A stretch of 64,000 nucleotides of DNA from Protea cynaroides. Lineage: Eukaryota > Streptophyta > Magnoliopsida > Proteales > Proteaceae. The first letter of the stretch is position 1; the number at the start of each line of letters is the position of its first letter. The DNA is taken from the NCBI GenBank assembly GCA_028583415.1, contig CM053266.1, forward strand, positions 33,413,758 to 33,477,757, in the 5' to 3' direction. Under the pieces are notes generated by a model, which made no database searches, was not told the DNA's origin, and was given only the letters and a program-made list of their open reading frames with translations. Shown here piece by piece: positions 1 through 11,905 of this stretch. A program made the translations under genes and the position numbers.

Positions 1-900
1 ACAACAAAAAGTGGAATTGGGGGTTTTGTGGGGGGGGGGGGGAGATCTGGGCCAAGCTGCCTCATCCGAGGAGATAATGAATCTATTCCTCTCGGAATCC
101 AGGGAGGAGGAGTAGCAGGTATGGTCAAACCACGCATATCAAACATGATGGCTTTCCAAATTTTATCAAAGGATCTTGATTTAGCCACCTACATGCACAT
201 ATTTCTTTTTTCCTTTGAATTTCTTGGCGATCCACCTTGATTCTTGTTCAAAAGGATGTATTCTCCTATAGCAAGACCAACACTTCCCAAGGATCTTTAC
301 CCAGACCCTTTTGGAGAAGGGACACTCAAAAAACAGATGATGAATATCTTCATTTGAAGCCCAGCACAATCGACATCTAGCACTTGGGATAATTCCCCAT
401 TACATAAAAGAGATCCGGTAGGAAGGGACTGGGTTAGAGCTTTGCACAAAATAAAACAGTGCCGAGGAGAATATCCCTTGAACCAAACCACATCAAGCCA
501 GACAACTTTGGGGCAGCGGAATCTCACAATCTCCCAAGTAGAGGATGCTGAAAACATGCCATTGGAGGAAGCAGACCAACCAATGATATCACCACTCCCA
601 TTGGGTTTCCAAGGAACAGAGGGGAGGACTTCCCAAGCCTATATCAACCTTTGTGAAGAAGCCTGCTTGGAGACCATGCCCCATTTGTCAATATGGAAGA
701 AACTGCAGCAAGTTTGTCTCTCCCAGAATCCGATTGGATTCTATCACCATAGGACATGATCATAACTCCATAGGGATGCCAGTTGTCCAACCAAAGCAAC
801 GTCGAAACGCCATCATCAATGCTGGATTTGATAGAAGGGAGGGCAAGCTGTCTATGCAGAAGGATGGTCCTCCAAACCCAAGAAGAGTTACTGCATTACC
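1..900 (-). mobile_element. L1-type LINE fragment with zinc-binding RT tail (zf-RVT)
   Basis: Read on the minus strand, 181-557 encodes the zinc-binding region that follows the reverse transcriptase in plant L1 elements. Around 300-369 there is a C-x-x-x-N-E-D-x-x-H-L-F-F-E-C-P-F pattern with W-V-K after it, and 480-557 gives VW-x6-PRH-x-FIL-x-KAL-x3-LPT. Stops and frame changes break it into short pieces, so it is dead. The homology fades near 900 and the element runs off the left edge. It probably lies in an upstream intron of the gene whose last exons are at 4383-5242. Confidence 0.7.
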
Positions 901-1736
901 ACATGGTCCTCCAAACCCACTGTGGATAAATTATTTTTACATGGCTTACCATACTTTTACTGTGTCTTCTGGTTCCATGTACTTAACTCCTCTGATCCTT
1001 TATATGCAGAATAATATTAAATGAAAGTTGTAATTCAAATCTAACAGTACTGTGAACAGACTGTCTAGTGAACATGGTATGGAAGACTGTACATCATCCA
1101 ATGCTGTGCATCCTCATCCTGCATTTATTCTGATAAGAAAGAGTAACTTCTATTGAAATATGTGCATGTATTGCATGCAGAAACATGCAGAAATGGATGA
1201 GAATCACACTTGTCTAGAAACCTGCTTCCATTCATTTTGTGAGAATCCATGCCTACTTTTCACTCCAATTGGGATTCAATGCAGTGCATTACTTCTTCAA
1301 GATAGCCTATCTAACCCTTGCCTATTTTGCACTTCAGCCAGGTGGTAATGCAGCGTCTTACCATGGGGATGCCCTAGCATAAGATCGAAACAGTGAATAT
1401 TCTAATGTTCATGTTCAAATCTTCGGTGTTTGGCATTGGGAGAAGTCCTTTTTCTTCTAATAATCTTGTAACTAAATTGGAACACACTAAACAAAGAGAG
1501 AGAATAAAAGAAGAAGATAAAGAAAAGGGAGATCGATAGTGATGGTGTACCCTACTTAATTACACACATTTATTTATAAATTAATCAATAGAATCTGGAA
1601 AGTACAGAAATACCCCTGCACACATAATATGATATTCATGACAATTCTAAATATCTCTATTACAACAGTTGTAAATCTAATATCCTTATTAGAAAGCATT
1701 GTTAAATAGGGTGAACACATAATATGATGTTGCACA
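901..1736. other. Spacer or intron with no recognisable gene
   Basis: AT-rich sequence without a coding exon I can support. A short motif (CATGGTCCTCCAAACCCA, near 867 and 902) is present twice. If the gene at 4383-5242 extends leftward, this is intron. Confidence 0.4.
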
Positions 1737-4035
1737 AAGAATTAGAGCATGGTGGATAGGGAGGTGAGGTGTGTCCAGATTGTTGTGTGATCAACGTATT
1801 CCTTTAAAACTCAAAGGTAATTTTTATAGGACAGTTAGGAAATTTTTATAGGACAGTTATACGACTAGCAATGATGTATGGAGCTGAATGTTGGGCAGTG
1901 AAGAAACTGTTGGTCTGGTAGGCAACCCAAGAGGGGAGGGTTGAATTGGGATTGCAGGATTTGAACCTTTTTACTTACTCAAAAACTAACCCAACTCCTA
2001 CATGATGAAGGAACAATGGTGATACAAAAATAAAAGGGGAATAGGGAGAAAAATGATAGACACAATTATTTGTAGTGGTTCGGCCTTCCGCCTAATTCCA
2101 CTCTCAAATGTTTCGTTTCACTTGAACTCCACTATCCAATCTCTTTCGAAGGTAGAGATTAAACCCTTACAACTTATTTTTCTGGAATCACAATCAATCC
2201 AAGTGTTTGTCAGGATCACACTCCAAACCAAGAAGTTTTCCTAGGTGCACCTCTCTAACCTGCACAAGAGTTTCGGATTACTCTCAACCAACCGCTTGCT
2301 TTCTTTTGTAGCAATCAAAATACTGCCACCTTGGAGTGGAGAACCTTTTCTCCCACACTCCCAACTCTCTTTTACAAGATGTTGAGTGTTTCCACTCAAA
2401 TACAAAACCTCAAAAGTAGATATGCAAATTACAATACAAGAAAGTAACTTCAAAGGGTAGATGGTCACAACTATGATTCTCAAGTAAATGACCCAAAAAA
2501 CTTTAAAGATGTACAAAATAAGGTTGCAAAAGTTGTTAAAGCACTCCCCCTAATCTCCCATTTATAGGAGAGCCTTCAACAACTAGAATTATAGTTAGAG
2601 AGCCTAACGGATTTTTTGTAGGCAGGTCTGATCTACCTCTTGAAGGGGCCAGTCAATCATATCAATATGGCCGTCTAGTAGGCCGGTCAACCTCCCCTGG
2701 GTAGGAAGGTCATCCGCCTCTGTTGGTAGGCTGAGGAACAGCACATAGTAAATTGGTCATAACTTTTTCATCCGAACTCTGATTGACCTGATTCTTGAGG
2801 CTTCTTAAAGCTAACTGAAAGGGCTACAAGTTTTATATTTTGAGCTTTGGCTAGAAATTACCTGAAGATGTACTAAAATGCCCATGACGTCATTGGTTGT
2901 GCAGAACCAGAATTCAGGCAGCATAGACCAACTATCGGCAAGTAGCTGGATGATGGGAGGTTGACTGCCACTGCATCTGCTTTGTCTTAGGTTCCTCTAG
3001 GTAAGCATCGTCCACCAAGGCTAGTTGACCCCTGCAGTCAACTGCCTAGCCCTCGACCGATCAGCCGGGTACTTCTTCCAGATGACCGGGCTTTTTGGAC
3101 AGATTGGCCTTAGGCATTTGGTCAACTCATGGAGCCCAACTTTCATGCCATACCATATATACCATTTAGGGTCCAAAATGCTTACCAAATGGCTAAGTTG
3201 AGATTTTATGGGTATGATCTACCTTTAGTCCATTTTGACTTAGTCTAGCATACTCATTATTAACTTAAACCACTTATATTGGGGTTTGTCCATTTAAGGT
3301 CTTTAGGTGATTTTAATGGGTCTTGAGAATCGAATACAACTTAGGAATTATAATATTACAAGTAATGAAACTATTGCTTAGTCTTTATCTTCAAACACCA
3401 AACAGGTCTTCAAGTTCTTGCTTGGGTGGTCAAGCTCCATGAAGATGTTCTTCCAAGCATGTTCTTCCAATCTTGGGTGCTCAAGCTCGCTGATAATTCT
3501 TCTTTGCTTGGGCTTTATCTTCATGAGGTTCATGCTTGGGGAATATTACCTTCATGAACTATCATTAAGCACATACTTTTTCATCAAAATTACATATATG
3601 TTAGTAATCATCAAAACGCATGAAATCAAATCTATCCAACACAAACAACATATAAATAAACTTAGTGTAGTTGAATTACGATGTTGAGATGGAAGAGTGG
3701 TAAAATGAGAAAAGATAAAATAAGGAATGAACAAACTATGGCTAATTTAGGAGTAGCTCCGATAAATGATAAATTGAGAGAATGTCATTTGAGATGGCAT
3801 GGACATGTACAACGAGGGCCTTTGGAATTGCTTCAGTAATGAGAAGTGATATGATTCAGAATAGAGGAGCTAAAAGAGCCAAGGTAGGCCTAAAATGATT
3901 CTACGAGAAGTGATGAGGAAAATCATGCATAGCTTAAGATTAGTAACAAATATGTCTTTGAATAGAGCTGATTGGAGAATGAAGATCCATCTAGCCAACC
4001 CCATTTAATTGGGATAAGGCTGAGTTGAGTGTGCC
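1737..4035 (+). mobile_element. RTE-type LINE 3' fragment, interrupted by an LTR
   Basis: Two pieces of one LINE flank another insertion. Piece one (1737-1907) encodes an RTE-clade pattern, LCDQRIPLKLKG, then MYGAECWAVKK. Piece two (3642-4035) resumes in register with QHINKLSVVELR, then a degenerate GK-x-RKDKIRNE, HLRWHGHVQR and the terminal NPI-x-LG, which marks the 3' end of this family. A 21-bp stretch at about 1817-1858 (GGAAATTTTTATAGGACAGT region) is duplicated. Stops and frameshifts show it is inactive. The family is known from the protein pattern; the split is seen directly. Confidence 0.75.
1908..3641. mobile_element. Probable solo LTR (Copia/SIRE-like) nested in the RTE LINE
   Basis: The 1734-bp insert begins TGTTGG and ends CCAACA, the inverted termini expected of an LTR. 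It is flanked by near-identical 5-bp repeats, GAAAC (1903-1907) and CAAAC (3642-3646). Removing it restores the LINE reading register. It has no coding domain. The early GGGGAGGGTTGAATTGG-like motif and the internal CGGTCAACC-type motifs (2690, 3010-3070) resemble long Copia LTRs, but that family call is inference. Strand is not assigned. Confidence 0.6.
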
Positions 4036-4382
4036 TACTTAATTGAAAGTCATTACTTTCAGTTTGTCATATCTCTTTCTTACAACTACCAAGTATTTCA
4101 ACTATGTTAAATTGAAATCTTGAACTTGATTATTTCAGGAATATTTTTTTTCAGAACCTTTAAAATATGCTAGAGCCTAGAGGATGTTGATTTTTTTGGT
4201 TTTCAAAGTTGCAATATCAGACGCCAAAATACCCCATTGTCACTTCAGAACCTGTATCCTAATTTTCAGTATTGTTTCTATTTTGTTGGAAAGAAATTTA
4301 AAAAAACTTAGTCGCTTCCGTATTAAGTTCACCCGTACTTTCTTCCAGATAGGTGAACGATGAAATTGTTCTCTGTTTACAG

Positions 4383-5242
4383 CCTCTGACAGAGCTTCCT
4401 GATACTAAATGCAAGCGGTGTGGATTGTATGAGAAGGACACCCTGATAGCAGACGATGTATTTGATGAATGGGAGTTCTGTTCTGATGATTTTATGGATC
4501 CCGATGGGAACTATGTGCGTTTCAAGCACAAGGAATTCAATGCTACATTTTTTTGTCCTCAGTGCGTACATCTTAAAAACAGTAAGTGGTTCTACATTTC
4601 AGTTTATTTTTAGATATGGCTCTCCATTCTTCGAGCTGCTAATTTAGAATATCAATTCAGACCTGAAAATCTTGAGTAGTTTCACTTGGTTGTTTATGAA
4701 AAAGATGACAATCAAAATGTTGAACATCAAAAGAAAATGTTTAGTGGTGAAAAGACAAGTTATGGGAAAAATCTTTGGTTATCGTGATTCCTTTTAGCTG
4801 TGGCAGATGCCACTAATCCAAGAGTTGGTCCATCTATCAAATGGTTGGATTAATCTAAAGGCAAATCTGTATCTGTGGTAAAAGTTTTACCAAATACACA
4901 GATTTGCCTTTAGATTAAAACACAGGCATATGAGAATAAATTGTATGCTTGTGTACTTCAATTGCCTGTATAGTCTGAACCATTGTCGTGTTTCCTGTGC
5001 TTACCATGATTGCAGGTTCTGATCCTGCATCTGGCTCACATGGAGCCAAAAGAGGAAAGAGATTGAATGTGCTTTTGGTGATTCTAATCAGTGCAATAGT
5101 TGCAACTGTATCAATTCTTGGAGGAGGTGCTTATAGATATTGGCAGCGGAGGAAGAGGGAGCAGGATCACGCACGGTTCCTAAAGCTATTTGAAGATGGT
5201 GATGACATTGAAGATGAATTTGGTGTCGAACCAGTGTTATGA
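4383..5242 (+). CDS. C-terminal exons of a single-pass membrane protein of unknown function
   Basis: Two exons: 4383-4581 and 5016-5242 (stop TGA at 5240). The first follows a clean acceptor (TGTTTACAG) and ends at A|GTAAGT; the second starts after ATTGCAG, and joining them completes an AGT serine codon. The first exon encodes a cysteine-rich segment with CKRCGLYEKD, a WEFCSDDF stretch and FFCPQC, likely disulphide-bonded and outside the cytosol. The second encodes a 20-22 residue hydrophobic helix (LLVILISAIVATVSILGG), a basic stop (YRYWQRRKREQ) and an acidic tail with DGDDIEDEFG. This indicates a type I topology. The N-terminal exons are missing from the window or lie left of the TE-filled intron. 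I recognise it as conserved plant-type sequence but cannot name it. Confidence 0.75.
4850..4918. repeat. Near-perfect 69-nt hairpin in an intron
   Basis: Arms 4850-4870 and 4898-4918 are exact reverse complements over 21 bp. The spacer contains a second inner stem (GGTAAAAGTTTTACC). The fold sits in the intron between exons 4383-4581 and 5016-5242. It could be a tiny MITE or a small-RNA precursor. Confidence 0.7.
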
Positions 5243-5870
5243 GGATGCTTACGGATTACCTTGTGTGATATTCCTTGAATCCACTCTTGCCCAATGTGTA
5301 TATTTGTAGTTACTTCGTGCATTAATTGACTTTTTATCTGTAACACATTTTGGATTATACACAAGGAGATGTGATTCTGTATGGTAACCTTCCTGTTTCA
5401 AAAATCTGTTTCTGCGTCAAAAAAATGATTTGAGTATATAAATGCTGTATGGTAAAAACCAGGGAAAAAAATATTTCTAACACGGAAAAAACAGAAATCT
5501 GTATGGTAAACTCATAACCAGAAATATTTCTTCTGTATGGATCAAAATTATAGAAAATTCCACAAGAGTGTTTTACGTAAGAAATGGCAGCATATGATAC
5601 ATAAGAAAATACATAAGCTATGGTAATATATAATGCATCAGAAAATACAAAGCATTACTTTGAGATGAAGTTTAAGTTTTTCATTCAAGAAAGAGCACGG
5701 ATTCACAGTGACATCATGATATTGCATCCTGGTCCCATGCTCTCTACCAATTTTTTTTTTTTAGATTTATTGCTCCACATCCCAAAGGGAGTCTGTGCAA
5801 TGCGCTGATTATAGAGAGGGAAGGGTTTCGAATTCTAATAGAGAACTGAAGAACCAGATGAAGAAGGAAG
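5243..5870. other. 3' UTR of the membrane-protein gene, then spacer
   Basis: Downstream of the stop at 5242 the sequence is AT-rich. Between 5380 and 5560 the motif CTGTATGG(TAA) occurs about four times. A 13-base T run lies near 5750. No coding sequence is supported. Confidence 0.4.
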
Positions 5871-5876
5871 AAGGTA

Positions 5877-5962
5877 CCTGCCAGAGGCGGAGTCGTCGCA
5901 GCTGCTGGAATCGTAGAGGGCTTGTTGTCATTGGTTTTGTCCGAGGTTTCAGATGAAGACAC
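5877..5962 (-). CDS. Candidate internal coding exon, product unknown
   Basis: On the minus strand a pyrimidine-rich acceptor (TCTCCTCTGATTGACAG) precedes an open segment rich in Ser, Thr, Pro and Ala, which ends at GGCAG followed by GTACCT, a usable donor. The composition resembles a low-complexity N-terminal exon. No partner exons were found on either side, and no family is recognised, so this may be chance. Confidence 0.2.
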
Positions 5963-7539
5963 CTGTCAATCAGAGGAGAAAACAAACAAACGGGAGGTGG
6001 GTTTGGAAACCCTGTGGCCACTCCGATGCCTAAATAAGTTCCAAAACAAGCAAATGGAATCTGTGTGAAAATACAGGATTCCGGTAGAGAGGGGTCAAAG
6101 TGACTTTGAGAGAGTGAAGGTTTAGAGAGTTGGAATGAATGAGAGTTTAGAGTGAGATAGATTTGACCCTTTTACCTTGTTCTGGCAAGTATTTGTAGAG
6201 GCAGGAATGGTCGAGATTGTTTTTTGACTATATTGACCGTTCTGTGACGGCAAGTCTATAGATAATGACGTGTTACCTTCTGATTCGTTAGGTAGATCAA
6301 TGTTGCAGAGAGAAGAGACCTCCTGGCGGCCTACCCCTCCATAGATGTAGGATAGGAGTGCTGAGAAACCTCTGGCCAATAAGGATCGATGTCACGCGCA
6401 GCACCTTCCGCTGCGCCCCAATCCAACTGGACTTTGGGTGACATGACCATCTCTTACCTTCGGAATGGCCCTTTGGGGGGGGTGCAGATTACCATTGAGA
6501 TGAATGGGATACGATTAACACTCCTTGGCTTATGGGGAGGCGACATGTGTTCGTTCTTCATTGGTCGAGGGGTTGGTGGCTATCCCCCAATTCTCATTCG
6601 TCAAGCGGTCGGCGATCATTGGACGATGACACGTATACCTTTCCTGTTGGACCAGGATTTGGACACGTGTCATTTCTTGATTGATGGTAAACATTTGTCC
6701 CTATCAGGGCCCAAAGCATTTCTTGCCACTCCTCGTGACTCTTGCTTCTATTTCTCAAGTCCGCAACACACGATTGTGAGGGTGAGAGTTTGGATGAAAG
6801 AAGGTGAGAGGTTTTATCAGGCAAGATTTCCCATTGGGTTTTTTTTTTTTTTTTTTTTTTTTTTCAAAACACCACTTTGATTGTTTTTTCCATTCACTTC
6901 ATGCCAATGGAACACAAAAACAGACTGAGTTTACCATTCACATAGCCTTATTGAATTGTCTCTTGTCGATTTCTTAAGTCTTAACTTTTGAAAGTCCAGA
7001 TTAATTGAGTCAGATCTAAGGCATTCACTGATCACAACAAAAACATCTCTCATATTCTAAAATTAACAATCAAGGAAAGGTGTACTTTGAAAAGATTGAG
7101 TGATGTTCTTATACGCAATTTGTGATTAATGCATGATTTTGTTCTTATATACCTCAAGTGCTCAAGTTGAATGTTTGTAAGTGAGAAAAGCGTTTATATA
7201 TATATATATAATGGCCAAAAAGGGTTATAAAACTGGTTTTATATCGATCAGAATGATGAATCTGAATCTGTCAGAATCCAGATTTCATATCAAATTTAGA
7301 AAATATTTTGTCCTGTTGTAATCTTTGTAAAATATCTTTTTTGTTTGGAATTGGATACCTGATCCATTGGAGTGCTTGATTTAATGATTTGTAATTAATT
7401 ACAAACCTAGGTATTCCTCTTTCGAGTTCAGTATTTTTATTGACATAAAAAACTACACAACTCCATGGGGTTTGCTAGGATTAATTAATTTTTTTATTTA
7501 AGAGATCCATAATCTCTTTTTTGCAGGTTTCTTATAGCT
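5963..7539. other. Spacer without supported genes
   Basis: Contains a GC-richer stretch (6380-6480) and a 25-base T run (6839-6864). The open frame over 6389-6880 ends in poly-Phe from that T run and shows no domain. A short TA repeat lies near 7195-7210. Confidence 0.35.
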
Positions 7540-7798
7540 TTTGGTTCATTTGTATGGGTCGAGTTTTTGTAGGAATTTGAGACTGCGAAAAGTTTTTTTC
7601 ATATGGGAGTTTGACCATATGTTTTTGGCGGAACCAAAAAGCATCAGGGAATTCTGAGCATAACTCTTGCTCAAATTATTGTCGTAACATTTTAATTTGA
7701 GTTTGAATTGATGACTATTTGAGTCGTTCCTTAATACGTTTATAAGTGAGTTCTTGTTGTAAAAACTCAAGAATGATGAATTTCTGGATAACAAACAG

Positions 7799-7812
7799 TG
7801 GATATTAGAGCC
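7799..7812 (+). promoter_or_regulatory. tRNA-iMet primer-binding-site-like sequence
   Basis: TGGATATTAGAGCC differs from the usual plant primer site TGGTATCAGAGCC by one inserted base and one C-to-T change. It lies about 390 bases before the first large ORF at 8189, a normal distance for a leader of a reverse-transcribing element. Confidence 0.5.
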
Positions 7813-7841
7813 ATTTGCCTGGAAAAATAGGTGGGTATTGG

Positions 7842-7922
7842 GTGTATGTTTATATTTTGTTTGTGTCAATATATGTTTATATTTTATTTGTGTCAATATA
7901 TGTTTATATTTTACTTGTGTCT
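7842..7922. repeat. Three tandem copies of a 27-bp unit
   Basis: The unit contains ATGTTTATATTTT followed by TTGTGTC and is repeated three times with single-base changes, in the leader between the primer-like site and the first ORF. More AT-rich short repeats follow at 8090-8160 (ATATTTATATTTTT). Confidence 0.7.
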
Positions 7923-8188
7923 TGTTTAAATCCCACGATAGCATACAGGGGACAGATTGGTTGAGGATAAAGTCGTGCATAGGGCAAAAATGAGTGTAAG
8001 TCCCGACGAGTCACGAACATGCCTCTTTTTGGTCCAAACCTGATTGTTATTCGGAGTACAATGGGTAAGAGTAGCATATTTACAAAATACATTTCAATAT
8101 ATTTATATTTTTAAAATATATTTTTATATATTTATATTTTTCAAAATATATTTCACTATGCTCAATATTTGTTAATTTATTTAGGAAT

Positions 8189-9416
8189 ATGGATTCTAGA
8201 GCCATGTCTGGTGCAGGCACTAGTACGTCAGGAGATAACTGCGGTTATCAAAACCCATATTTTTCATCTCAAATTCAAAATCCATCTTCATCATTTCAAA
8301 TTGATAAATCCAAACTTAAGATAGATTTCAATCTTCCTAAACACCAAAAATTGCGTGAACATTTCTTCACCCATTTCACAAAAGAACAACAACAAAATGT
8401 AAAATTGAATTGGTATGATTGTATGAATAGACTCAAAACAAATATTTCATTTTCTGTCTATTTTGACAATTATGAAGAAATTCATGAGATGCATGTCACT
8501 GTCAAACATCTTAATAAACTTCAACCAATAACCCAAATAGAAGCTTTAAATAAAATAAACAAAAGACTTAATGATTTCAAATTTCTAAATTCTCTAATTA
8601 TCTCTAATTGGTCTTCCAAACCTGAAGATCCTCTAGATGATACATCTGCAAATGTATTGCAGCTTACAAAATCAAATGATAGCTATCCAAAAATAACTAT
8701 TCCTCCTATTCAAAATGATTTGCCTCAAATAGTTGAAGAAAATTCTTCTATTTCAAATCAAAATACAAAAATTATAGATCTGGCCACAAACCAAGCATCT
8801 ATTTCAAAAGTTCCCAACAAAGTCTTTGATTTGTCCATATCGAATAAACAAGATGATTTTTCTAAATCTCAAACTGATTATCCTAATCCAACTCTTCCAG
8901 TTGAAGGACTTTCAGTCCCATCAAATTATCATCAAAACACTGTAAACTTTGAGTTTACATCAAAACCAAAATTGATAAACATTAGGTCCAAATCTAAATC
9001 TACCCTCAATAAAAAAAACTAAGATTTCTCACAAAGAATCTGGTAGTCAAAATCTCATTACTATGTCTAAATCTCCCCATAAAGGATTTTTTGAATTTAG
9101 TAATCCTATAACAAACTTTGAGTCTGATTATGGGTCTGGCTCAGTTCAAAAATCTAAAAAACAAAAAATTCTAAAATCAAATTTTCTTTCTAGATCAACT
9201 ATCGCTCCTCAAGATAATTCAAAACCATCTTCAAATTATCTTTTCAAAATCAATCTCAAAGATTTCACAAATCATATACTAGAATCTAAGATTGTTCATG
9301 TTCCAAATGATCAAACTCATAAAAAGACCAAACTCAAAATCAAATCTTTCAAGATTAAACCTGAACAAAACAACTCTTTTCACAAATGGCCAAGATATGG
9401 TCACAAAATATCTTAA
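8189..9416 (+). pseudogene. First ORF of the reverse-transcribing element, frameshifted
   Basis: A 277-residue frame (8189-9022) starting at an ATG is followed, in another frame, by a 117-residue piece (9063-9416) of the same composition. This suggests one protein broken by a frameshift near 9020 and a stop at 9414. The first 120 residues are the most structured (alternating hydrophobic and charged residues, with HFFTHFTKEQQQN and a KHLNKL segment). The rest is Ser/Asn/Lys-rich and probably disordered. No catalytic motif is seen. By position it could be the movement or N-terminal protein of a pararetrovirus-like element, but that is inference. Confidence 0.45.
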
Positions 9417-9520
9417 AAAGATTTTATCAATTCCACAAAGTAATTCAATATAAAATTTTTAAATGGTGACGAAGGAAACGCTACAAAGAAAATTTAATTC
9501 AAAATTTCTCTCAAATTGAC

Positions 9521-9946
9521 ATGATTACATCTAGCCATCAAAATAACAATCAAATAGGTGAACAACCTCAACATCAAGATTCATCTTCTAATTTTCTAAA
9601 ATTTGAAAGTATTATTCAAAATCTTCAAAAAAAAATCAAACAAATCAAAATAGAGATTTCAAAATTAAAAGATTCAACATTTGAATCTAATCAAAATCAC
9701 ATTTCACAAATTCAAATCCTTGATGAAGAGAGTTATAATTTAAATATTATTGATACAAAATCTCTTTCAAATTTCTCCCAAACTACTATAGAGGATCAAA
9801 TTGAACCAAAGGTTGTTTCACAGCTTCAAACAAACTACCAAAACATTCAAAAATTTTATCCTCGCCCAACATTTTCTGACCTTCAAATTGAAGAAAGAAG
9901 TCACAACTCCCAAGCCACCTATACCAGTGGAACCATTTACAAATAG
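9521..9946 (+). pseudogene. Coiled-coil ORF segment of the reverse-transcribing element
   Basis: A 141-residue frame with a heptad-like stretch (IIQNLQKKIKQIKIEISKLK) and a polar tail. It lies between the first ORF and the coat/gag-like region, in the position of a virion-associated or linker region. It ends at a stop (9944) that probably interrupts a longer polyprotein. Confidence 0.4.
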
Positions 9947-10855
9947 AACATTGATGGTATGTCAGATTATAATCTGACTAACAAACTCCAAGAAATGACG
10001 ATAGTAAATAATGTCTATCGTCTCAAAGAATATACGGATCAAACCATTACTGAGATAATTATCTCAGGGTTCTCCGACCAACTCAAAGGATGGTGGGATT
10101 ATACTCACTACAAACCAAAAAACTGATATTCTTTCAGCCATTCATCTTGACCAAAATGGTGTACCAACTCTTGAAAAGATTGGTGAACCTGTCGATGATG
10201 CTGTCAACACTCTCATTCTCAACATAACAAAAAATTTCCTAGGAGATCCAAATCGTTTCAAAGATCGATCTTCTAAACAATTTTCAAACCTCAAATGCAA
10301 AAAAATGCATGATTTTAAATGGTACAAAAATACCTTCATGATCAAAGTCCTGACAACAGAAGATGCTAATCTTCCTTGTTGAAAAGAAAATTTTCTCACT
10401 GGATGATTACCTAGAAAATCAAATCTAAAATTTGAGATGAACATGAGGGCAATATCCCTTATGAGACTCTCACCTATGGAGATCTAATCAACATCATCCA
10501 TAAAGAAGGCTTAGTCCTCTGCATGGATATTAGACTTCGAAAATAAATTCTTCATGAAAATAAATCCTACAAAAAAGAGCTTGGTGGGTTCTGTTCCCAA
10601 TTTGGGTTTGAACCAATCCACTCTCTAAAATCACACAAACATTATAAAAATCCAAAACATTGAAAATCCAAAAGCAAATATCAAAAGGACAAACCCAAAA
10701 TCAATCAATCTCCCAAAGATATCGAACCCTCAAAATTTGATAATAAATACAAAAATATCAAATATTTCAACTGTGACAAATTTGATCAATTAAAATATTG
10801 TAAAATGTTAAAAAAGGTTAGTTCTTTAATTATGCCCGATGATACCAAAATCTAG
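9947..10855 (+). pseudogene. Coat/gag-like region with degenerate zinc knuckle
   Basis: Fragments in shifting frames encode an ISGF-x4-KGWWD segment, a Trp-Tyr helix motif (KWYKN) and, at 10770-10806, a remnant zinc knuckle. In the knuckle the first and last Cys remain, while the second Cys and the His are replaced (C-D-K-F-x5-Y-C). This domain order is typical of the nucleocapsid region of plant reverse-transcribing elements. A stop near 10124 and several frameshifts kill it. Confidence 0.5.
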
Positions 10856-10858
10856 CTT

Positions 10859-11779
10859 TTGGCAGCATTAGCTCAAACTGATTTAGACACTTCTAAATTA
10901 GCAAATTTCAAAATCAATTTCTGCACTTGTGCAAATGGTTTGTTTTGTCATGATTGTCAAAACACTGATTCTGAAGAATTTACTTCAGAAGCCACTGTCG
11001 ACATGATTCGACAAGAAACCCTAAATTATCTTTCTGATATTCTTGATCAGATAGATTCAGTTGAATCAAAACAAAAATATTTAAAATCGCTTCAAGCTTC
11101 TCTAAATCTAAATCAAAATTTTCAAAGGAAATTAATTATAATCCTAAATTATGATTTGAGCCAAATTTATCAAAAATTAAAAAAAAAAAATTCTTTGCCA
11201 AATTCTCAAATTCAACATCTTGAGATAATTACTCAAAATCTCCAAAATGATATCAAAATTCTCTATCAAGAGATCACGAATATCAAAATCCAAATTCAAA
11301 ATAGTGCTTCAAATTCAAATATTGTTCAACAAAACCTGAACCATTTTGTTGATACTATCAAAAATATCCCATGGTATATCCAGACAAATTTAATTATTTC
11401 AAATATATTTGTTCTGCAATCTACTGCTCTTGTTGATACATGTGTCCAGTTAAATTGCATTCAAGAATATTTTATTCTAAAATAATTTCATGAACCAACT
11501 ACACATCAGTTCTTAGGAGCTAACGGATCAAGATTGCATATTCAATCCAAAATAACAAATGTCAAAATTTACATTCAAAATCTTCAAATAACTCAAACAT
11601 TTCTTCTAGTTTAAAATCTCAACACAGAGGTCATTCTTGGTCAATCATTTTTAAATTCCATCAAACAATTTACTGTTTCTGGTTTGAAAATTACAACTAA
11701 CCTTTGTGGTCAGGCTGTTACTTTTCTTTTCTTAGCAGGGATAGACACTGCATCATCATCAAATGTGCATCAAAAATAA
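10859..11779 (+). pseudogene. Aspartic-protease-like segment of the reverse-transcribing element
   Basis: A 208-residue open frame (10859-11485) begins with a Cys-rich patch (FCTCANGLFCHDC) and a long Asn/Gln-rich coiled coil. It reaches a retropepsin-like motif ALVDTCVQLNCI, with D-T-C at 11435-11443 where active enzymes have D-T-G or D-S-G. After a stop near 11483 the flap-side motif VILGQ appears at about 11627, in a shifted frame. The Gly-to-Cys change and the frame break argue that it is inactive. The domain call is from motifs only. Confidence 0.5.
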
Positions 11780-11807
11780 ATTTCTCCCATCTCTGATGGC
11801 GACAAAA

Positions 11808-11905
11808 CGGATCAAAATTTGGTTAAAGTTTTGGTTAGCCCACAGCAAACAGCTCGTGGTAAAGGTATATCAAATCCGTTATAACTGGAGTCTTTGCCAA
11901 AAAGA
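11808..11905 (+). repeat. Module A, copy 1
   Basis: About 100 bp matching 14870-14990: a shared GGTTA...TTGGTTAG-CCACAGCAAAC core, then CGTGGTAAAG, ATCAAAT-CGTTATA and GAGTCTTTG-CAAAAAGAC. Here it is followed by an ORF (12060-12850) instead of module B. Confidence 0.6.

Noticed and set aside
6389..6880. 163-residue plus-strand open frame
   Set aside because: No domain, ends in poly-Phe from a T run, and no splice or promoter context.
10142..10444. Minus-strand 100-residue frame over the coat/gag-like region
   Set aside because: Mirror of the plus-strand coding remnant; no motif of its own.
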